A DNA stretch of 64,000 nt from Lojkania enalia (taxonomy: Eukaryota; Ascomycota; Dothideomycetes; Pleosporales). Within the stretch, counting starts at the first letter, position 1. Every line of letters begins with the position of its first letter. This document shows, piece after piece, positions 1-11,651 of this stretch. The stretch is taken from the NCBI GenBank assembly GCA_010094045.1, contig ML986725.1:2051-66050 (forward strand), read 5' to 3'. Below the pieces are notes generated by a model, which saw only the letters and a list, made by a program, of their open reading frames with translations, did not search any database and was not told the origin of the DNA. The position numbers were made by a program, and so were the translations under genes.

Positions 1-2480
1 GATAATATACGCTATCTATATTAAAAAAGTTTTTAAAAGATTATATTAAGCAGAGTTATAAATTAATATTAAGAAGAGCGAATTCTATATTACCTAAACT
101 AAATACCCTAGCTATATCCTCTTAAATAAAAGCTTTAAGGTTAACTTAGAGAAGGTAGAAGTACTATATAACTAGCAGCTACCTAATACTATAACGGATG
201 TAAAATCCTTTTTAAGTTTTACTAGATTCTATTAATAGTTTATACTAGAATTCTTATATATTATAAAGCTAATTATTATATTATAGAGCCCTATAACCCC
301 TTTTATATAGACTTTAGAATGTGATATTACCTTTAAGAAATTAAAGTTTGCCCTATTAAGTATACTTACATTCTACTACTTTAACTCTATATTAGAAATA
401 AAAATGGAAACTAATACCTCTAATAGAATAGTTGTAGGAGTACTATTATAGAAATATCCTAACGGAAAATAGTACCCTATAGTATTCTATAGTAAGATTC
501 TATCCAGTTTAGAACTAAACTAGGAGATTTATAATAAGGAACTATTCGCAATTATTACGGCGTTTAAATAATAGAAGATAGAACTTACTTTAGTAGCTAC
601 TAGAACTCTAGTATATACTAATTATCGCTTACTCGAATATTTTATAACTATAAAAGTACTTAATACTCGTTAAGGTTATTAGACCGAGAAATTAGCTTAG
701 TATTAGTTCCGAATTAAGTATATCCTAGGTAAGAATAATACTAGAGTAGATATCTTTAGTTATTATAAATAAGATATAGAAAACTTAAAAGTAGCTTAAA
801 CTAATAACTAGTTAAGAGTTCTATTTAAACTATATTAACTTTACCCCCAAATTAATACTGAATTAGTCTAGTCCTATATTACCTAAATAATAACTTAAGT
901 AGCTATACTAAATATTATTAAAGGCTAGAAGTAGGTTATATTACTAGACTCTCTAGAGTTAATTAATATATTATTATAAGAAAACTAAGCCTCCTTTACG
1001 TAGGAACGTACCCTTTTACCCTATAAGTATTAGATAGAGAATAGACTACTCTTCTACAATAATTACTTATATATTCTATTAGATTTAGGCCTTTATATAT
1101 AACTTATATAAGAGGCTTATAATTAAGTATCCTCCGTATACCTAAACGCTACTAAAACCTATTAGTTACTATCTTAGAAGTACTACTAGAAGGGTATAGA
1201 AGCTACTTATAAACGATATATATAGAATTGTATTCTATACTATAAAGCTTATCCGATATAAACCTAAACTCTAGGTTTTATCTACCTACTTCTTATACTA
1301 AATTAACTAATATAGCACCTATATATTAACTTTAAAGATTTCTCTATAGACAAGTTTAAATACAATTAAATTATAGTAGTAATTAATCGCCTATCTAAAT
1401 AAGTAGTATTTATTTCCTACTATTATATAATTAATATATAGGGAATAGCCGAATTATTTATTTAATAGGTATACTACTTTAGCTATACGCCTAAAACTAT
1501 TATTTTAGACTAAAGACCTTAGTTTATATCTAGTTTCTAGTCTAAATTCTATTATATCTTAGATATAAAGATTAAACTATCTACTACTTATTATAAAAAG
1601 ACTAATAGATAGATAGAAATTATAAATAAATATATTAATTAGAGACTATACTCTTTTATATTCTTCTATTAGAACAACTAAAGTTCTCTATTACCTATAA
1701 TCAACCGAGTATAAGTAATTCTACTTTATATAACTATTAGAATATCCCTATATTAGATTCTATATAAATTTAAGCTCTATTAAAATTAGAATTAGAAATG
1801 TTTCGTTAATTCTATTACTATAATAGATAAATTAAATTATAAGAATACTTTAGCTCTAGTAACTCATATATATATAGCCTAAGAAACTGTAAAGGCTAAT
1901 ATTAAGAAAGCTTAAGATTATATATAATCTATTATTAACTATTATTAGTAACCGATTAATTAGTAGATCGGTAATATAGTCTACCTAAATATTAAGAACC
2001 TTATAGTCTAGAAACTAAGCTAAAAAGCTATCTAATTAATAAGAGGGCCCTTTTAAAGTATTAGAATAGGTTAGAAATTTATACTATTTATAGCTACCTC
2101 TAGAGTTAAGAATATATAATATCTTTATACTAAACCTACTGTATAAAAACCCCTAGGACCCTCTACTAGAGTAAGAAGTTCTAAAACCACCTGCTATTAC
2201 TATTAAGAGGGTAGAAGAGTAGGAGGTTGAGAAAATACTAGCTAGTAAGCTATATTATAAGACCTTTAAATACTATATAAAATAGGTAGAATATAATTCT
2301 AACCTAGTCTAATATAAAGTCTTAAATTTTATAGGTTTGCCTTATAAGCTAAAAGCTTTTTATAATAAGTATCTAAATTAGCTAGAACCTCTAAAAGCCC
2401 TAACTAAATAGATTAAGGTATATAAGAATAGTATAAAGAATATAGATTACCTAGTAGACGATAATATATAAGAGTTAAGT
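1..2480 (+). mobile_element. Ty3/gypsy retrotransposon with chromodomain, RIP-dead, 5' end outside window
   Basis: Plus-strand translation, ignoring stops, gives the end of reverse transcriptase, then RNase H (about 475-575, with the recognisable stretch EIYNKELFAIITAFK), the integrase core (about 1,310-1,620, including IIVVINRLSK) and a C-terminal chromodomain (about 2,205-2,450, with EKILASK and a YIK-V-Y core). The domain order RT-RNaseH-INT-chromodomain is that of Ty3/gypsy chromoviruses. Stops recur every few codons, so it is non-functional. The left end is cut by the window; the 3' LTR was not located. Confidence 0.8.
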
Positions 2481-3889
2481 AGTAGATTAGAAAACTAAAT
2501 TATAGGTCTAAAATTACTCCTCTATAAAATTTAGAGGGTTTAATAGTAGGCTATTAGATATCTTCCTAATTCTCTTCTCCTCTACCCTTCTTTTTCTTTC
2601 TTCCCTCTAGACTCCCCTTAAACCTCTTCTACCTTATCTTTAACTGTCTGAGAGTACTATAATATTAGCTTAAAGGCTAGATATTAGAGCCTTTAAGGCT
2701 AAAACCCGATAGAGTAATTTAGTACTCTAGTAGAATAAAGCTACTTAGATACTAGCCTTAAAAAGACTAGCTTTCTAACTCTTTACAACCTAGACTATAA
2801 ACGCTAAACTATAAGTAGACTCTAAAATAGCTTTAAAGGCTACCTTTTTATCCTCCTTATCCCCTATATATTAGGCTGCTACCTATAGTTTAAGATAGCC
2901 CTAGAGGACTAGAAACTTCTTATTATAGTAGGAGGACAACTATAAGTATATTAGTAGTAAGTACTCTACTAATATTAGATGCGATTTATACGGGGTTATA
3001 CTTTTTATTTTACGAGGTATAATACTTATATTTTTTTAATCTTAAGAACCGAAAGATAAATATTATATACTGCCTGCAGGCGAACGCGTATATAATTTAA
3101 AGGTAGATAATCTAAAAGGCTTTTAAAAAGGCTCTAGAAGGTAGGCGGAGTAGTATATTAATTAATTTTTTTTCTATAAGGTATTAGTAATACTTTAATA
3201 ATTAATAGTTCTAGAGATACGTATTAATATATATAGAGTAGAAGTTGTTATTTAGTTAAGAAAGCTTAGTTAACAGCAATCTAGTAATATACTAAGGCTA
3301 GTAAACGCTTATTACTTTACGCGATAAAATTGCAATATTAATAAACTATTATAATAGTAGTTACCAGCTAATATATAGGTTAATTATACTTACTATAAAA
3401 ACCTTACTTAATATTATATTAATATATAAATACATCTCTATAGATAATTATATATATTAGTTTTTACTAATAAATACTTCTTTAAAAAAATTTCTTTATA
3501 CTAGAATCTATCTATAATAGTCCCAATTCCCTCCCGAACTAGTATAGATAGGGACTATTAGCTTATAAGAAGGGGGGTAGTATAATAATACGAAGAAATC
3601 GTTCTACGAAAAGCTTTATATATAACCTTATCCTAAAGCTTTTTACTTATTTTATTCTACCCCTAGCTCCGCCCCTTTTCCTATCCGTATATAGTTATAT
3701 ACTCCCTTATAAGTAGCTTAATAGTTCTTCTATATCCTTTTATATAAGGCTTATAGGTGTTAATAGAATTTCTAGGTCCCTAAACCCCTACGTACTCCTA
3801 TATATCTCTAAGTAGATTCGTATTATATTTAAACCTATTATCTTATCTATACTATTATATTAACTACTTTATTATTATAAAGTATTATA
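2481..3889. other. AT-rich stretch, probably LTR or transposon remnants
   Basis: No protein family is recognisable in any frame. The stretch lies between the chromodomain end of the plus-strand gypsy element and the RNase H end of the minus-strand gypsy element. It may hold LTRs or untranslated element sequence; no matching pair of direct repeats was identified by eye. The less AT-rich patch at 3,655-3,690 has no identifiable product. Confidence 0.4.
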
Positions 3890-4470
3890 AGTTCTTATAA
3901 TTACTTAATACTTCTATAAGAAATACTATACTTTCTAATTTAGGCTTCTATTATTTAAAATATTAGATAATTACAAGTAGCTTCTTATTATATATTTTAT
4001 AGATGCTTTTAGTAGAGTTTATATACTTAGAAAAGTAGGTAATAGGTCTTAGTTTACTATTAGCACCTCTCTAGAATAGTATACTAGCTATTATAAAATT
4101 AGATATATTAGTTTCTACTACTATTAGTAATTTAGGGTTAAAGTATTAGAAAATTAATATAGAGATAAAGATATCCTTTAAATAGTTAAAAGAATATTAA
4201 CAGCTATTATTCTAGTTAAATCGAGTATTCTTCTTAGTTAAGGCTACTAAGGGAGAGACTTTTTATAAGAAGTTGCTAATAAATTATTAGTAAAAGTTTA
4301 TAAAGCCTATAAAAGTTTAAATATCTTTTATATTCTTAAAGTATTCTTAGTTAATAATTATTTCTACCTTTTTTAAGTCTATATAAATCCCTTCTATAAT
4401 AATTATATACCCTAAATAGGTTACTTCTAACTAGTAGAACTTATACTTATCTATATTAAGTTATAGACTA
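3890..4470 (-). mobile_element. Ty3/gypsy element 2, RT (3' part) and RNase H segment
   Basis: Read on the minus strand, this gives the second half of a Ty3/gypsy reverse transcriptase (NIDKYKFY, then LEVTYLGYIIIIEG and KKVEII) followed by RNase H (LIVVETNISNF, then LRPITYFSK). It is full of RIP-type stops. It is the continuation of the segment at 11,652-14,600: removing the Fot1 element at 4,471-6,319 and the copia element at 6,365-11,651 brings the pieces into one frame. Confidence 0.8.
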
Positions 4471-6319
4471 ATATATTCTACTATTAAAGCGGCCAAACCA
4501 TCGAAGCGGCTACTTTTTCTTAGTATTACAAATACTACGTACGAACTATAATAAATCTACAATACGACCTTCTATTAATTTAATAAGAAGGTAGAATTGA
4601 GCTTACCTTACAGGCGTATAAATTAGGCTAGTTTAAGAGCGTACAACACGCTAATATAGCTTTTAATATATAATATTAACAACTCTCTACTCGACTTTAT
4701 AGAATCGCGTTTCGCCCTTATATATAACTAAATCGCTAGAAGCTTATAGTAACCGAAGAATAAACAATCATATAATATATTCTTAACCTTAATTCACGAA
4801 GATTTACGCCCCAGCTATATAAGATAGTAGATATAGTAGATAAACTATTAAGCGTACGTAGTAGAATACCTATAGGAAAGAATTAGCCTAAAGGATTTAT
4901 AGCGTGTATAGATAAGTTTAAAATAGTCTTTAATTAAATAAAGGATTGCTAAAGAATAAAATAAGAGAATCTAGAGGTTATTAACATATAGTTTAAGCTC
5001 GTACGGGATACAATTGCGAAATATAGTATATATAATAATAATATCTATAACTTTAATAAGATAGGCTTTTAGATAGGTATTATTAGTATTATAAAGGTTA
5101 TTACAGGTTTAGAATATCGTATAAGGCCTACTCTTATACAGCTAGGCGATCGCGAGTAGGTTATAGTTATCTAAAGTATCTATGCTGCTGTATATATAAC
5201 TCTACTATTTATTATCTATAAAGAACGCGTTTATATCTCTATATAGTATAAAGAAGTAGGTATACTATATAATTGGAAAATTTTAGTCTCTAAGAACGGC
5301 TAGATAAATAATACATTTAGTCTTAAGTAGCTAAAGTACTTTAATAAGTATATAAAGATACGTTAGGTAGAATTATATAGGCTACTTATTTTAGACAGCT
5401 ATAAAAGCTACCTTAACCAGAAATTTAAAGATTACTACCTTATACGAAAGATTCTAATACTTTATATACCTTCTTATTTATTGTATATACTTTAGCCTCT
5501 TAATATAGTTTACTTCTTACTATTAAAGCTAAAGTACTCGTAGCGTGTATAAGACTTAGTACGCTAATACGTCTACTATATTAATAAAGAAGGCTTTCTT
5601 CTAGCCTTTAAGGACGCGTTTTTTAACATATTTATATACGAGAACTATTAAAAGGCCTTTAAAGTAATAGGAATTATTCCTCTAAACGTATAGGTTGTAT
5701 TAGATTACCTTAATATATAACTACATATCCTACCAGAACTACTTTTATAAGAAGACTCCTAGTAGTTTAAAACTCTAAGTAATATATATAAATTTGGGTT
5801 ACAATTAATACTTATATAAAAGTCCTTTATACAATTACTAAAAGAGGTATAAGAAGGATTTTCACAGCTTATAAAAGGTGCTAAGTTAATGCTATATTAG
5901 AATACGCTTCTTTAAGCTCGCAACTTCAAGCTTAAAAGGTAATTAGAAGAAGTAACTAAGCGTAAAACGCGTAAAAGAAAGTATATTTAGTATAGTAGTA
6001 TAGTATTATATAACGAGGGATCTTTACACATAGCTGCTAAAGTATCTATAAGCTCTCAGCCCTTTAAGAAGACTTGTAGTACTAATACTTAAGAAAGAGC
6101 TTAACTAGCTTAACGCTACTATAGTAACTGTAGTAAGACTAGATATAACACTTATACGTGCTAAAAGGATAGTAGAGAAAATTCTAAATTAGATAAAAGT
6201 ATATTATATATAGAATCTCTTATTAGTATTAAGTAAATTAACTTTTTATATATAGTATTCGTTGTACTAAGAAAAAGTAGCTACTTTAATAGTTTAGCCG
6301 CTTTAATGGTAGAATATAT
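4471..6319 (+). mobile_element. Fot1/pogo-type DNA transposon, complete but RIP-dead
   Basis: A 1,849-bp element flanked by TA duplications (4,469-4,470 and 6,320-6,321), with terminal inverted repeats of about 43 bp (4,471-4,513 and 6,277-6,319) that differ almost only by transitions. The plus strand encodes a pogo/Fot1 DDE transposase: IYNFNKIGF (first catalytic Asp region, about 5,040), TGLEYRIRPTLIQ, YRLLILDSYKSY (second Asp), then LPLNI-like and FKDAFF blocks, and a zinc-knuckle-like tail YYSNCSKTRYNTYTC at about 6,118-6,162. Size and ends match Fot1/Pot2 elements. It sits inside the minus-strand gypsy element. Many stops make it inactive. Confidence 0.88.
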
Positions 6320-6364
6320 TATTTACTTTTAAGGCTTTAAGAACTAGCTAAATATACTACTTAT
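6320..6364 (-). mobile_element. Ty3/gypsy element 2, 43-bp RT bridge between two insertions
   Basis: This short sliver between the Fot1 element and the left copia LTR encodes on the minus strand LVLKALKVN, the part of gypsy reverse transcriptase expected between SKNLKNYK (ending at 11,652) and LNIDKYKFY (starting below 4,470). It includes one copy of each target-site duplication (TA at 6,320-6,321 and CTTAT at 6,360-6,364). Confidence 0.8.
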
Positions 6365-6489
6365 TATTAGAGCTGGTTAGCTCTAATAAAGGTTGGAAAA
6401 CTGCGTCTATTAACTAGAAATGCGAGATATGCTATATATATATCCCTAGACCTGCTAAGGGGCTAACTATAAATAGCTTAGCTGTAATA
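6365..6489 (-). repeat. Copia LTR (3' LTR relative to coding strand)
   Basis: This 125-bp direct repeat of 11,527-11,651 differs at 11 positions by my alignment, all transitions. It lies downstream of the copia RNase H end, so it is the 3' LTR of the minus-strand element. Confidence 0.92.
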
Positions 6490-9400
6490 TACCCCCCCCA
6501 GCTACAGTAAATAGCAAAGCTGCCTTCTAGTTAACTAGTCTAAATACCTCTATAAGACTAAGCTGTTTTAAAAAGGTAAAGTGCTTCTACTTAGGTAGTA
6601 CCTTTATAAGACCGTCTGCTAGTATCTAGTTCGTCGGCTTCCAGCTAACCTATAACCTTTCTGCTTCAACTTCTTATCGAATCTACATCTAATAAGTATC
6701 TATATAATGTAGCCTAGTCTATAGTCTATCTACTACTTTAGTAGTAATACCTACTATCTGCTGATTATTATAAAATAGCGTAGGGACTATCTTTATACTA
6801 AACCCTACGTAATCGAAGACCCTAGTCTACTATTATAGCTCGCTGCCTGCTACGGATAGAGCTAGTAGCTCAGCCTTAGTCGTCGACTTAGTAACCGAGC
6901 GCTATATTATTGCTTTCTAGTTGATAGATAGGCTATAGAGCTTAAATAGGTAGCCCTACGAGCTGCGATACGTCTCTTAATTATCTGCAAATGCTGCGTC
7001 TAATACTCTATAGAATAGTAGCTTATACTTATTACTAAGGTAGATTGCATTTTTCTAATCTAGTCTAAATATTTATAAGCCTAGCCCTCTCGTACTAATT
7101 ATATATCTCTAGACGTACTCTACTACTTAAATATAACTCTATCCTAGATTCTTAAAATAGATTACTAGAGTTAAGTAAGCTCTTAAGATATCTAAGCGCG
7201 TGTAGACTGCTAGATATCTTAAGGATCCAACTAGCTGCTAATAATATTTAGTTCTCTAATAGTTTAGCTTCTCTATACTTAATACTAGATAGTTATCGAC
7301 TAGAAGTACTATAGGATAGCTTCTCTACCCCTACTTCTATAGTCTATACTTAGCTGCGACCTTATTAATAAACGAGTCTTAACTAAGTTAGATTCTACCT
7401 ATATCCTAGTCTCGGACTATTCTAATTCTTAGAAACTACCGGAGCTATCTAAGTAAGCGTAGCTTATACTGCAATTTTAAGCCTGCTTTAAATTACTAAT
7501 ATATAGTAAGATAGTTTAGGTAAATTAGGACGACTATATCGTTAACGTAGAAGAATACTATCAGGCTCTTACTTCTAAATAGATATAGGACCTTCTAGAT
7601 TAGCTATAGTTCTAGCTTAAGCAGCGAGCTTTTAAGGTGCTTATACTAGAGTAGAGGAGTATCTCTTAGGCTATAAAGAGCTTTTCTTATCTCTAGTAGC
7701 TTACCTAGTTTCTATATAAATCCTTCTAGCGTATAAATATATATTAGTCTATCTAGTAGTATATTTAAGAAAGCGTTGGTAATATTATATTAATAGACGT
7801 ATAGTCTAAAAGCTGCTGCTAGAGCGACTAGAAATTAGAATACTTATACTACTAGAGTAGCTATATATATATCTCCCCAGTCCTACTATAGGTCTTCTCT
7901 AACAACTAGCCTAGCTTTAAACTTATATAGATATCTATTCTTATTAAATTTGTATATAAATACCTATATTAGTAGTAGAAGCTTAATCTCTAGCTGTATA
8001 CTAGCTCTAGTCTCTATCGTACAAACTAGACAGCCCTTACTATAGTAGCTCTAAAGCTCTACTGCTGCTGCTTTCTTAAATTCGATTCTAAATAGATACC
8101 TCTTAAACTACTTCTATTACTTTAGTAGAGGTAGTAGCTAATCTCTATATAGACTAATCCTGGGCTAATCAGCTAGTATATTACTACTCGTTTTCTACTA
8201 TAACACTTCTATAAACGTTATATAGTATATATAGGGTATTCTACAAGTTCTAGTCTCTATAATATTTCTAGTATTAAGCTAACTACTAATTTCGTCGCGT
8301 CTGTTTATATTATTTAATTATTGGTCTAGAGCCTCTACTTCTAGCTTAATTTAATACCAGCCTTTAAGAAGGCTAGTTATTACCTCTAAATACTCGTCGC
8401 GATCGTCTTAACTATATAGTTCTAGGGTGTCTTCTAGCGTTATAATACTACTAACTGCTGGATACTCTACTCTAGCCAGCTTATTTAATTGTTACTAACC
8501 TAGCTCCTACTTAAACTGCTACTTAATCTACTACTTAAGCTTATTATCTAACGTCTTTTTACGCGATTAAAGAGTTAATTAATCTAGTATCTGTTTAAGC
8601 TTTATATTATTTAGCTTACAGCTCTCCTTAATATTAAGTACTACGGCTGCTAGACGCAGTATCTACTTATCTAGAAAGATAAGATTTTTATACGATTCTG
8701 CAGGTAGTAGAATAATATTTTTAGTCCTAATAACTCTATCTAGCTCTGGTATCTAGATGCGATAAATATTTGTAGAGTTATATTCTATAAGGCGTCCGAT
8801 TAGTATATAAGATTATAACTTCTCTCTCTAGTATAGGTAATAATTTAGGATATATGCTTTAGCTCCTAGCACGCTGAGATAAGCTACTAACGGTCTAGTT
8901 CCGCGTACTACCTTATATAGGGTATACTAGTCTAGAGCTTCGATCAGTATGTAATTAAGGAGATAGACTGCTAAAAGTAGGTACTTGTTTAATACCTCTA
9001 TTAGTAGCTCTGCGTCTATCCTTATAGCTCTTTCCTATACGACTAGTAACTGCTCTACTCTTTCTATTAGACTATTCTACTCCTCAGTATACTCTACTCG
9101 TAGTTCTACTAAGATTCTTAGGTCTTTAAAGATATTAAGTATCTTAGAATATCCGCGTTTACTATTAAGCCTAACAGCTTTAACCTACGTATTAAACTAA
9201 GCTTTAAACTTAACTAGTAATCTCTATACTATATATTATAGCGTTATTATATTCTTATTTAGTAGGTAGCAGGCCTTATACTACCTACTATACTAGTAGA
9301 CTATATAGAACATCTAGAGGTCTCTATTATAGCAGCACTCTAACCGATCGCGTATTTAGACTAAATCTATCCCTAGTCTCTCGAATAGTTCCTAGGCTAG

Positions 9401-11526
9401 TTCCTAAGAAGCTTTCCTACTTACTATTTTATAGAGCTTAGACTAGATATAAATAGCGTATTCTGTCTACTTTAGAGCTTAATTTCTCTACTACTACTGC
9501 TACTGCTGCACCCCCTACTACTACTCAATTAATTTAAGCCCGTTAATATAAGTAGATAGATAAGTAACTACCTTCTAGCTAGTATAGCTGAATACCCTAT
9601 AAGCTTATATAGGTGTAAGTTCTAGCTACTTGCGAGCTGTATAGGAAGGCCTTAGTCTATACTATACTATATATACTAATAGAGATAGTCGTACGCTATC
9701 CTCTATATCTATTAGCTAATATCTAGACGTACGCCTGAGATGGTATATAATATTTAACGGATCTATCTAATATAGATAGTCTCGTCCTAAGTTAAAATAG
9801 ATCCCTACTATACTATAGTATAAGAGACTAACTACGCTCGTAAATATCTCTAGGATATATACTATATATAAGAGCAGGATAGTCTTAATTCTAGCAGGCG
9901 TCTATACCTACAGCTAGACTTCTCTCTATTCTTAAATTAGCAGCAGCTATCCCCCTATATATATATAGTCGTCTGGTCTAGGCTACTATATTATTCTCTA
10001 GCTATAAGACTTACTGTTAGTAATATAGGTATTTAAGCTAGGGTCTATAATCTATCTATTAAGCAGTAATAGCTAATGCTAATACTACTTAGCCTATACA
10101 ACTCTAAGCTATAGAGCTAAAGCTGCTATAGATCTTACTAATCAACTTAGGTTTAGAGCTGCTATTATAGCTAGTTCTAATAGTTAACGCCTGTTGTTCT
10201 ATCTTTTTATTATACTTAGTACTAGTATTAAGACTATTATAAAGCCTGTAGAACCTACTAACCCTACTAATCCTACTACTAGTTGCTTCTTAGTATTATA
10301 GAGTACCTTTAACCTAAAAGATCTTAATATCCTGAGCTTCTAGAATTTCTACTTAATATCTTAATCTAGCTGCTAGCCTAATAGGTGTAGTACTAAGTTA
10401 ATATATAAATACTATTTAAATTTATAACTATTTCTATAGAGGTAGACTATCTATTTTAATTGCTAAAGTTTCTAGCTACTTTTAGTCTAATACGACTGCT
10501 GTAGTTACTATAGTATAATACTAAGTATCGTAAACGTCTCTAGCTCTAATATAACTAGTTTAGTACGATGATAGTATAACGTATACTAGACTACTAGGTT
10601 TAAGATACTTATATATAGCTTATTGTCTACTTTAGACTTAATAAGCAGTAATAGCTTATTTACTACCCAGCTATCGTCCAAGTTCTTAACTGCGAGAATA
10701 AAGTCCTACTAAGCTTAATTCTCCTATACTTCTAGTATATTTACTAGACTTATAACGCGCGTCGTTTTAAGCTAATCCTTAAACTAGGTATCTAGGTTCC
10801 CCTTTCTTAGTCGTATCTTAAGCGTCTAGTATCGAGCCTGTAGCTATATACTGTACTTAGCTTTACTCGGGTAGAGATGCTTCTTAAAAGTCTATAGTTA
10901 ATTATACGTAGTCTTACAGTCTGCAATTAGATAGATATATTGAGCTACTATTATCCTCGATATCTCCTGCGTAAATTCCCTAAGAGTCTTCTCTTTCTAC
11001 AGCTACCGCGCCTCGCTGCGGCTGTACGTCCTATACTAGGCTTTATATCTTACCAATTCTTAATCAGTTAGATCTATAATATCTACTTCAGCATCTACTA
11101 CCTTAGTATTACTATCTATCCTATGGAAATCTCCAAACTATTTCTCAATCAGCTTCTCAGCATCTAGTCGAAGGACTAGCTCCTTACTAAGGTCTAGGTC
11201 TACGTATTTCTAGAGCTAGTTCTAGTCCGCGCTATCCTTCTACAGAAATAGCTACTACGTCTAGTACTCTAGCTTATTAAGAATAACCGTAGCCTTAGTA
11301 ATAAGTAGGTCTAATTCTATTATCTTTTTAATATACTATATCGCGTTAATCTGTTAAGGTCTCTGCTACGACTAGTTCTAAGCTCTCTAGCTTCCTAGCT
11401 AGCCTAGCGACGTTGAGGTAACTAAGGTCTTAATAAACGAGATATAATTAACTAAACCTATATTAATCAGCTCTAGTCTATCTATATAGAATATAGCAGT
11501 AGTTAAAGGGCTCCCGGGCTTATAAC

Positions 11527-11651
11527 TGTCAGAGCTAGCTAGTTCTAATAAGGGTTGGAAAACTGCGTCTATTAACTAGAAATGCGAGATATACTACATA
11601 TATATCCCTAGACCTGCTAAGGGGCTAACTGTAAATAGCTTAGCCGTAACA
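11527..11651 (-). repeat. Copia LTR (5' LTR relative to coding strand)
   Basis: This is the 125-bp partner of 6,365-6,489. It begins TGTCAGAGC and ends CCGTAACA on the plus strand, keeping the TG/CA ends that the other copy has lost by G-to-A and C-to-T changes. It is followed directly by the CTTAT target duplication. Confidence 0.92.

Larger units (their letters stand above)
6365..11651 (-). mobile_element. Ty1/copia LTR retrotransposon, full length, RIP-dead
   Basis: The element is bounded by 125-bp direct LTRs (6,365-6,489; 11,527-11,651) and by a perfect 5-bp target duplication CTTAT (6,360-6,364; 11,652-11,656). LTR ends are TG...CA in the better preserved copy. The coding strand is minus: a gag-like region near 11,150-10,700 (YLIADCKTTYNQL), and at the other end a copia RNase H with DAAFADN (about 6,985-7,005), TKSTTKAELLALS, FYNNQQIVG and ADGLIKVLPK (about 6,600-6,630). 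The order gag to RNase H on one strand, with RNase H last, is copia. The 5.29-kb length is normal for the family. Frequent stops show it is inactive. Confidence 0.92.

Noticed and set aside
8985..9200. 71-codon plus frame inside the copia element
   Set aside because: It is antisense to the element's coding strand in RIP-mutated DNA and resembles no protein.
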